Shown here piece after piece: positions 60,615 to 64,000 of a stretch of 64,000 nucleotides of DNA. A model generated the notes under the pieces. It was not told the origin of the DNA. It saw nothing but the letters and a program-made list of their open reading frames with translations, and did not search any database. The position numbers and the translations under genes were made by a program. Source of the stretch: Tenacibaculum holothuriorum. Lineage in GTDB: Bacteria; Bacteroidota; Bacteroidia; Flavobacteriales; Flavobacteriaceae. Position 1 is the stretch's first letter; each line of letters begins with the position of its first letter. The DNA is taken from assembly GCF_002120225.1 (NCBI RefSeq), contig NZ_LAPZ01000001.1, forward strand, positions 62,001-126,000, given 5' to 3'.

Positions 60615-61276
60615 TAACTTTTGTTTTGATGATAGTATTCTAAAATATGATTTGGTATATTCATTTTTTCAGGTTTTCCTTTATCTGCGATTGGATATTC
60701 TGCTATTTGCTTTACAGGAATTACTCCTGCCCAAATAGGCAATTCATAATCTTCTGGTTCATCATTTACACCTTCAGCTCTAACTTTAGCTGAAGCAGTT
60801 TCAATAGTAAATTCTACAACCAATGTTCTGTCTAATTCTTTTTGATGCATTGGTCGTAAAGAATCCCAGTGATTTGGAATCATTTGGTTTACAATTAGCT
60901 CTAAAATATCTGATTTTTCGTTATCGTCATCAATCTTTTGTAAGCTTCCAAATAGTGTTGCAGATCGATAATTTACTGAATGATGCAATCCTGAACGAGC
61001 AATTACCAATCCGTCTAAATGCATTACAGTAATAGAAGTTTTTTTGCTTTGTAAAATAGCCAATAACATTCTGTTGGCTGTAGAACCATGCAAGTAAATT
61101 TTGTCATCTTTTCTTGCATATGCCATAGGAATTGAAATTGGATTCCCTTCATAAATATAACCAACGTAGCAAAGAAAACCTGCATCTAAAATTTCGTTGA
61201 TTTTTTCTATATCATAAACAGCTCTATTTTGCCCTCTTTTTACCCTGTTGAGTTTAGATTTTGTATATTCTTTCAT
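60614..61276 (-). CDS. Pyridoxamine 5'-phosphate oxidase-like flavoprotein
   Basis: 220 residues. Split-barrel FMN-binding fold: LDAGFLCYVGYIYEGNPISIPMAYARKDDKIYLHG, then ILQSKKTSITVMHLDGLV, RSATLFGSLQKIDDD and AEGVNDEPEDYELPIWAGVIPV. (Residue runs here are from separate parts of the barrel.) This PPOX subgroup is common beside MocR regulators. It might act on B6 vitamers, but F420- or haem-related substrates are also possible for the fold. Confidence 0.86.
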   Translation of the reverse strand: MKEYTKSKLNRVKRGQNRAVYDIEKINEILDAGFLCYVGYIYEGNPISIPMAYARKDDKIYLHGSTANRMLLAILQSKKTSITVMHLDGLVIARSGLHHSVNYRSATLFGSLQKIDDDNEKSDILELIVNQMIPNHWDSLRPMHQKELDRTLVVEFTIETASAKVRAEGVNDEPEDYELPIWAGVIPVKQIAEYPIADKGKPEKMNIPNHILEYYHQNKS

Positions 61277-61293
61277 ATTAATTTATTTAAAGA

Positions 61294-61812
61294 TTAGCTA
61301 ATAGGTTTAGAATGAATGTAGTTTTCGAATGCTTTTCCATTTACCCAAAAAGTATAGTCGCCAACTTTTTTAAAATCTTGTTTTTCGTAAAACTTAATTG
61401 CTTTGTAGTTTTTTATATATACAGTGAGCCATATTTGATTGAACTTTAGTTCTTTGGCTTTATCTAAAACGGTATTGTATAATTGATAGCCAACTTTTTT
61501 ACCCAAGAATTCATTTAGTACATATATTCTTTCTAGTCTACAAATGTTTTGATCAGAAATACTATCGTTGTCAGCATTTAAAACCAATTTAGCGTATCCT
61601 ACAGGAAAATTATTTAAATACGCAATCCAATAGATATTTTCTTTCTTATAAAGCTCTTCTGTAGTTCTTTGAATTGAAAAAGCTTCGTTATTATAGTTAT
61701 ATAAATCTTCAGCATTATTTATAAAATGACCGTGAGATTCTGAGTAGGTAACTCTACCTAAAAGCGCTAAAATTTCTACATCTTTATGAGTTGCTATTTT
61801 AATCTTAATCAT
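61294..61812 (-). CDS. GNAT family N-acetyltransferase
   Basis: 172 residues. Motif A region LERIYVLNEFLGKKVGYQLY (acetyl-CoA binding; Q/R-x-x-G-x-G degenerate), IWLTVYIKNYKAIKFYEKQDFKKVGDYTFWV typical of the C-terminal half. Similar to PhnO/spermidine-type GNATs. Substrate unknown. Starts 32 bp after the VOC gene. Confidence 0.86.
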   Translation of the reverse strand: MIKIKIATHKDVEILALLGRVTYSESHGHFINNAEDLYNYNNEAFSIQRTTEELYKKENIYWIAYLNNFPVGYAKLVLNADNDSISDQNICRLERIYVLNEFLGKKVGYQLYNTVLDKAKELKFNQIWLTVYIKNYKAIKFYEKQDFKKVGDYTFWVNGKAFENYIHSKPIS

Positions 61813-61844
61813 TGTTAGTCGTTTTAATGAGTAAATTTTGTGAG

Positions 61845-62294
61845 TTATTTCTTTTTCCAGTTTTGTAATTCAATTAAATTACCTTCAGGGTCTCTTACAT
61901 AAATAAAAGTGATTTCTCCAACACCTTTTACTTCTCTTTTGGTTATTTCACCTAGTCTTTTACCTTCGTTCAACTCTATGTTTTTAAGAGTTTCTTCAAT
62001 ATTATCAACTTCAAATGCAATGTGCCCAAAACCTCTTTTATTAGGCATTATGAATTCTTGATTTTCAATATGTTCATATTGATAAATTTCAAGCGTAGGT
62101 CCGTTTTCTCCATGTCCTGGAAGCAAAAGGTGAGTACCTTGTAAAGCAGCATTTTTTAAACCAGTTCCTTTTTCAAGCCATTCTCCAGATTGTTTTCTAA
62201 TAGGAGGAATTACTACACAATTGAAAACTTTTATATAAAAGTCTGTTAGTTTTTTCCAATCTGTACTTACAATATTTGTGTGAGCGTACCTCAT
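61845..62294 (-). CDS. VOC family (glyoxalase-like) protein
   Basis: 149 residues. Begins MRYAHTNIVSTDWKKLTDFYIKVFNC; the metal His is in AHTNI, FGHIAFEVDNIEETLKNI holds a second His, and YVRDPEGNLIELQNW contains the terminal Glu ligand. Two beta-alpha-beta-beta-beta modules make a metal-dependent small enzyme; the substrate is unknown. Confidence 0.88.
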   Translation of the reverse strand: MRYAHTNIVSTDWKKLTDFYIKVFNCVVIPPIRKQSGEWLEKGTGLKNAALQGTHLLLPGHGENGPTLEIYQYEHIENQEFIMPNKRGFGHIAFEVDNIEETLKNIELNEGKRLGEITKREVKGVGEITFIYVRDPEGNLIELQNWKKK

Positions 62295-62305
62295 TAATAT
62301 ATAGA

Positions 62306-62680
62306 TTAAATTTTATCAAGTTTAGAGACTGTTAATTCATTTTTAGTATTTCCAGTATTTAGAGTAGAAGCTGGTTCGAATAATAATATACTAACTTCTT
62401 CTGGAGCATAAGGTTTATGTTGAACTCCTTTAGGAATGATGACAAATTCACCTGAATTTAATTCTAAAGTTTTACCTTCTAGTTCAATAAATAATTTACC
62501 ATCTATAACGTAAAATAATTCGTCTTCTAAATCGTGTTTGTGCATCACAAATTCACCTTTAAATTTTGCTACTTTGACAAACTGATTGTTAAGCTCTCCA
62601 ACAATTTTGGGTGTCCAGTATTCGTTAAAAGTACTTAGCTTAGATTGCAAATTTATTTTTTCAATTTCTCCCATTTTCAT
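62306..62680 (-). CDS. Cupin domain protein
   Basis: 124 residues. Cupin motif 1: VMHKHDLEDELFYVIDGKLFIELEG and motif 2: GEFVIIPKGVQHKPYAP, with His/Glu metal ligands in place. A single-domain beta barrel, common in stress or detoxification clusters. An ATG two codons downstream is an alternative start. A 118-bp AT-rich gap before the DUF1272 gene shows no further feature. Confidence 0.87.
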   Translation of the reverse strand: MKMGEIEKINLQSKLSTFNEYWTPKIVGELNNQFVKVAKFKGEFVMHKHDLEDELFYVIDGKLFIELEGKTLELNSGEFVIIPKGVQHKPYAPEEVSILLFEPASTLNTGNTKNELTVSKLDKI

Positions 62681-62798
62681 ATGTATTTATAATCTATAAA
62701 TTTTCTTAGTTTCTTTGATTTGTTGTTCTTTAGTTATTTTAGGGAAAAGAATATTCTTTTAATCTTTGATTTGAAGAACTATTACTATTCTCAAAAAA

Positions 62799-63089
62799 TC
62801 ATCTTTTTACTGGTTCTATATTTTTAAATTGATTTGAGTTGGTTTTTACCTTTTCTAAATCTTTCGGCTTAAAAATTCGTTGTGTTGATGCAGGATATTT
62901 CTCAATCATTATTGAAGGTCGAATAGGGCGTTCTACAAAATTTCCTGAACAACTTGGACATACGTTTTCAAAAATTTCTAAAGCACACGATTTACAGTAA
63001 GTGCACTCAAAAGAGCAAATCATTGCTTCGGTTGAAATGTTGGGTAAATCTTTACCACAATGTTCACAATTTGGTCTAATTTCTAACAT
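62799..63089 (-). CDS. DUF1272 zinc-ribbon protein
   Basis: 96 residues from the ATG at 63089 (MLEIRPNCEHCGKDLP); it overlaps the DinB stop by one base (TAATG). Cys pairs CEHC, CSFECTYCKSC and CPSC bind two zinc ions (treble-clef-like), followed by RPIRPSIMIEKYPAS. DUF1272 is a small conserved zinc protein of unknown function, often with DinB and MocR genes. Confidence 0.88.
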   Translation of the reverse strand: MLEIRPNCEHCGKDLPNISTEAMICSFECTYCKSCALEIFENVCPSCSGNFVERPIRPSIMIEKYPASTQRIFKPKDLEKVKTNSNQFKNIEPVKR

Positions 63090-63607
63090 TATAAGTAGCG
63101 TTCTTTGATAATATTTATATGCCATAAACTATGACCAAGCAGTATATAGGCACAAGCTCTTGCTGAAATATTGGTATTACTTGCAATTCCCATATTTGAT
63201 AAATGTTTCTGCGGAATACTCGCAATTACATTCAAAGAGTATTTACGAGTGATCGAAAATTCAGTTAATAACTCTTCTAAAGACTTACTATTTGCTTCTG
63301 AAGGCTCTATATAATCGTTTTGTTCAAATCCCATTAAAGGAGATTGATCGTTTCTTGCAATTCTAAAGAAACGGTATATAAAAATACGCTCTGTGTCAAT
63401 TAAGTGTTGTAAGATTTCTTTAATTGTCCATTTTCCTTCAGCATAACTAAAAAGTAATTTGTCTTTTGAGATTGAAGAGAAAAAGTCAATCACAAATTTT
63501 TCATCGTTTTCGAATCCAGAAACCAATTCTGTTGAACTCTCAACTAAATCAATATAATTGGCGTAGTACTCGTTGTATTCGTTTGATTGTAGGTTTTTTT
63601 TTATCAT
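63089..63607 (-). CDS. DinB-family protein (YfiT-like)
   Basis: 172 residues from the ATG at 63607 (MIKKNLQSNEYNEYY); a TTG at 63628 lies in a TATTTTTG box. DinB/YfiT four-helix bundle: YAEGKWTIKEILQHLIDTERIFIYR (metal His in HLIDTER), and LLGHSLWHINIIKERYL with the second and third His. A metal-dependent thiol S-transferase-like fold. It heads the minus-strand cluster, divergent from the MocR regulator. Confidence 0.86.
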   Translation of the reverse strand: MIKKNLQSNEYNEYYANYIDLVESSTELVSGFENDEKFVIDFFSSISKDKLLFSYAEGKWTIKEILQHLIDTERIFIYRFFRIARNDQSPLMGFEQNDYIEPSEANSKSLEELLTEFSITRKYSLNVIASIPQKHLSNMGIASNTNISARACAYILLGHSLWHINIIKERYL

Positions 63608-63625
63608 GTTGTTACATTTATATCT

Positions 63626-63633
63626 CAAAAATA
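63626..63633 (-). promoter_or_regulatory. DinB-cluster -7 box (TATTTTTG)
   Basis: Complement of CAAAAATA at 63626-63633, 18 bp before the DinB ATG. The operator-like TGGAC/GTCCA sites lie just upstream. Confidence 0.6.
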
Positions 63634-63642
63634 GTATTTTTA

Positions 63643-63686
63643 TGGACTATATTTTTCGTCCAGAATCAAAATAATCAGTAGTCCAG
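63643..63686. promoter_or_regulatory. Candidate MocR operator between the divergent genes
   Basis: TGGAC (63643-63647) and GTCCA (63658-63662) form an inverted repeat with 10 bp between, and a third half-site GTCCAG at 63681-63686 is directly repeated from GTCCAGA. Three half-sites in the 79-bp region between dinB and the regulator suggest autoregulation and control of the divergent cluster. Confidence 0.55.
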
Positions 63687-64000
63687 ATGTTTCCGTATAA
63701 AACTTCAATATATTTAGATAAATCAGTGAAAGAACCTTTGTATTTACAGTTGTCAAATCAGTTAATTTTACTGATTAGAGAAGGGCAGTTGACATCAGGA
63801 ACAAAACTCATTGGATCAAGACAATTAGCGGAGTTGTTAGGGATACATAGAAAAACCGTAGTAGCGAGTTATGAAGAATTAGCTTTACAAGGTTGGGTAG
63901 AAAGTATTCCTAAAAAAGGAACTTTTGTACATAATAATTTACCAAACTTATATCAAAAAAGAAAAGAAAGAGAGTCAGTAGTTAAAGAAAAGTCTGGTTT
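63687..64000 (+). CDS. MocR/GntR-family PLP-dependent regulator, cut by the window edge
   Basis: First 104 residues only (ATG at 63687). The GntR-type winged helix is complete: LYLQLSNQLILLIREGQLTSGTKL, GSRQLAELLGIHRKTVVASYEEL and LQGWVESIPKKGTFV, followed by a charged linker that would lead to an aminotransferase-like PLP domain. MocR-type regulators of this kind often lie divergent from DinB, DUF1272, PPOX and GNAT genes, as here, and bind PLP or PMP. The rest is outside the window. Confidence 0.88.
   Translation, partial: MFPYKTSIYLDKSVKEPLYLQLSNQLILLIREGQLTSGTKLIGSRQLAELLGIHRKTVVASYEELALQGWVESIPKKGTFVHNNLPNLYQKRKERESVVKEKSG

Overview
The window is AT-rich chromosomal DNA from a member of the Bacteroidota, almost certainly family Flavobacteriaceae. 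A Tenacibaculum-like genus is plausible, but that is an inference from overall protein character. Supporting signs are promoters of the TTG / TAnnTTTG type, no clear Shine-Dalgarno sites, a transketolase split into half-proteins, a bacillithiol gene (bshA), a MocR-type regulator and DUF families (DUF3810, DUF1853, DUF1015) typical of this group. No rRNA, tRNA, IS element, prophage or CRISPR array is visible; this is a mostly housekeeping stretch.

Layout. 1-1.9 kb: a two-component pair (kinase cut by the left edge). 1.9-2.9 kb: four small genes including a YidD-like protein and two Cys/His-rich small proteins. 3.0-8.9 kb: parE and parC, separated by two tandem 59-residue membrane proteins, then an MscS channel. 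8.9-12.4 kb: lysA and pepT, both on the minus strand, separated by about 1 kb that contains no protein gene but five tandem, plus-strand small-RNA units. 12.4-18.3 kb: lipoprotein, DUF3810 protein, dnaB, a biotinyl-like protein, an exported protein and the N-terminal half of transketolase. 18.4-24.4 kb: bshA, a frameshifted lipoprotein gene, aroB, proline dehydrogenase, a LETM1-like protein and typA. 24.4-31.7 kb: a complete histidine operon hisG-D-C-B-H-A-F-IE, preceded by a His-rich leader peptide (MNFIQLHHHHFHTCTQAS) and an attenuator. 31.9-38.4 kb: four-domain fasciclin lipoprotein, methyltransferase, Crp-like regulator, EamA transporter, DUF1853 protein and OmpH/Skp chaperone. 38.4-47.9 kb (minus): CoA-transferase, miaA, potassium channel, exonuclease, PLP homeostasis protein, DUF1015, a SerA-like protein whose catalytic residues are lost, serC and a LuxC-like reductase. 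47.9-49.5 kb: ferredoxin and ychF. 49.6-57.3 kb: a glycine-rich outer-membrane protein, SPOR protein, FdhF/YdeP-type molybdoenzyme, fdhD, a methyltransferase and an outer-membrane beta-barrel. 57.3-64 kb: a long minus-strand run of small enzymes (ATP-grasp, OsmC, two GNATs, PPOX-fold flavoprotein, VOC, cupin, DUF1272, DinB), divergent from a MocR/GntR regulator cut by the right edge.

The most unusual element is the array at 10.2-11.1 kb. Five units of about 90 nt (period 167-192 bp) each carry a -7-like box, a hairpin presenting AAGGGG, a second hairpin presenting (U)UAAGGGGUAG or UUUUAGGGGUAG, and their own intrinsic terminator. Compensatory base changes between copies show that the structure is selected. 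A hairpin with a similar AGGGG loop lies on the minus strand in front of fdhD, and the start of the outer-membrane beta-barrel transcript (56335-56343) is an exact 9-nt complement of the first loop. Other points of note are the his attenuator, the SerA-like protein lacking Arg/Glu/His of the catalytic triad, and two inverted repeats with identical 16-bp spacing upstream of the fasciclin gene.
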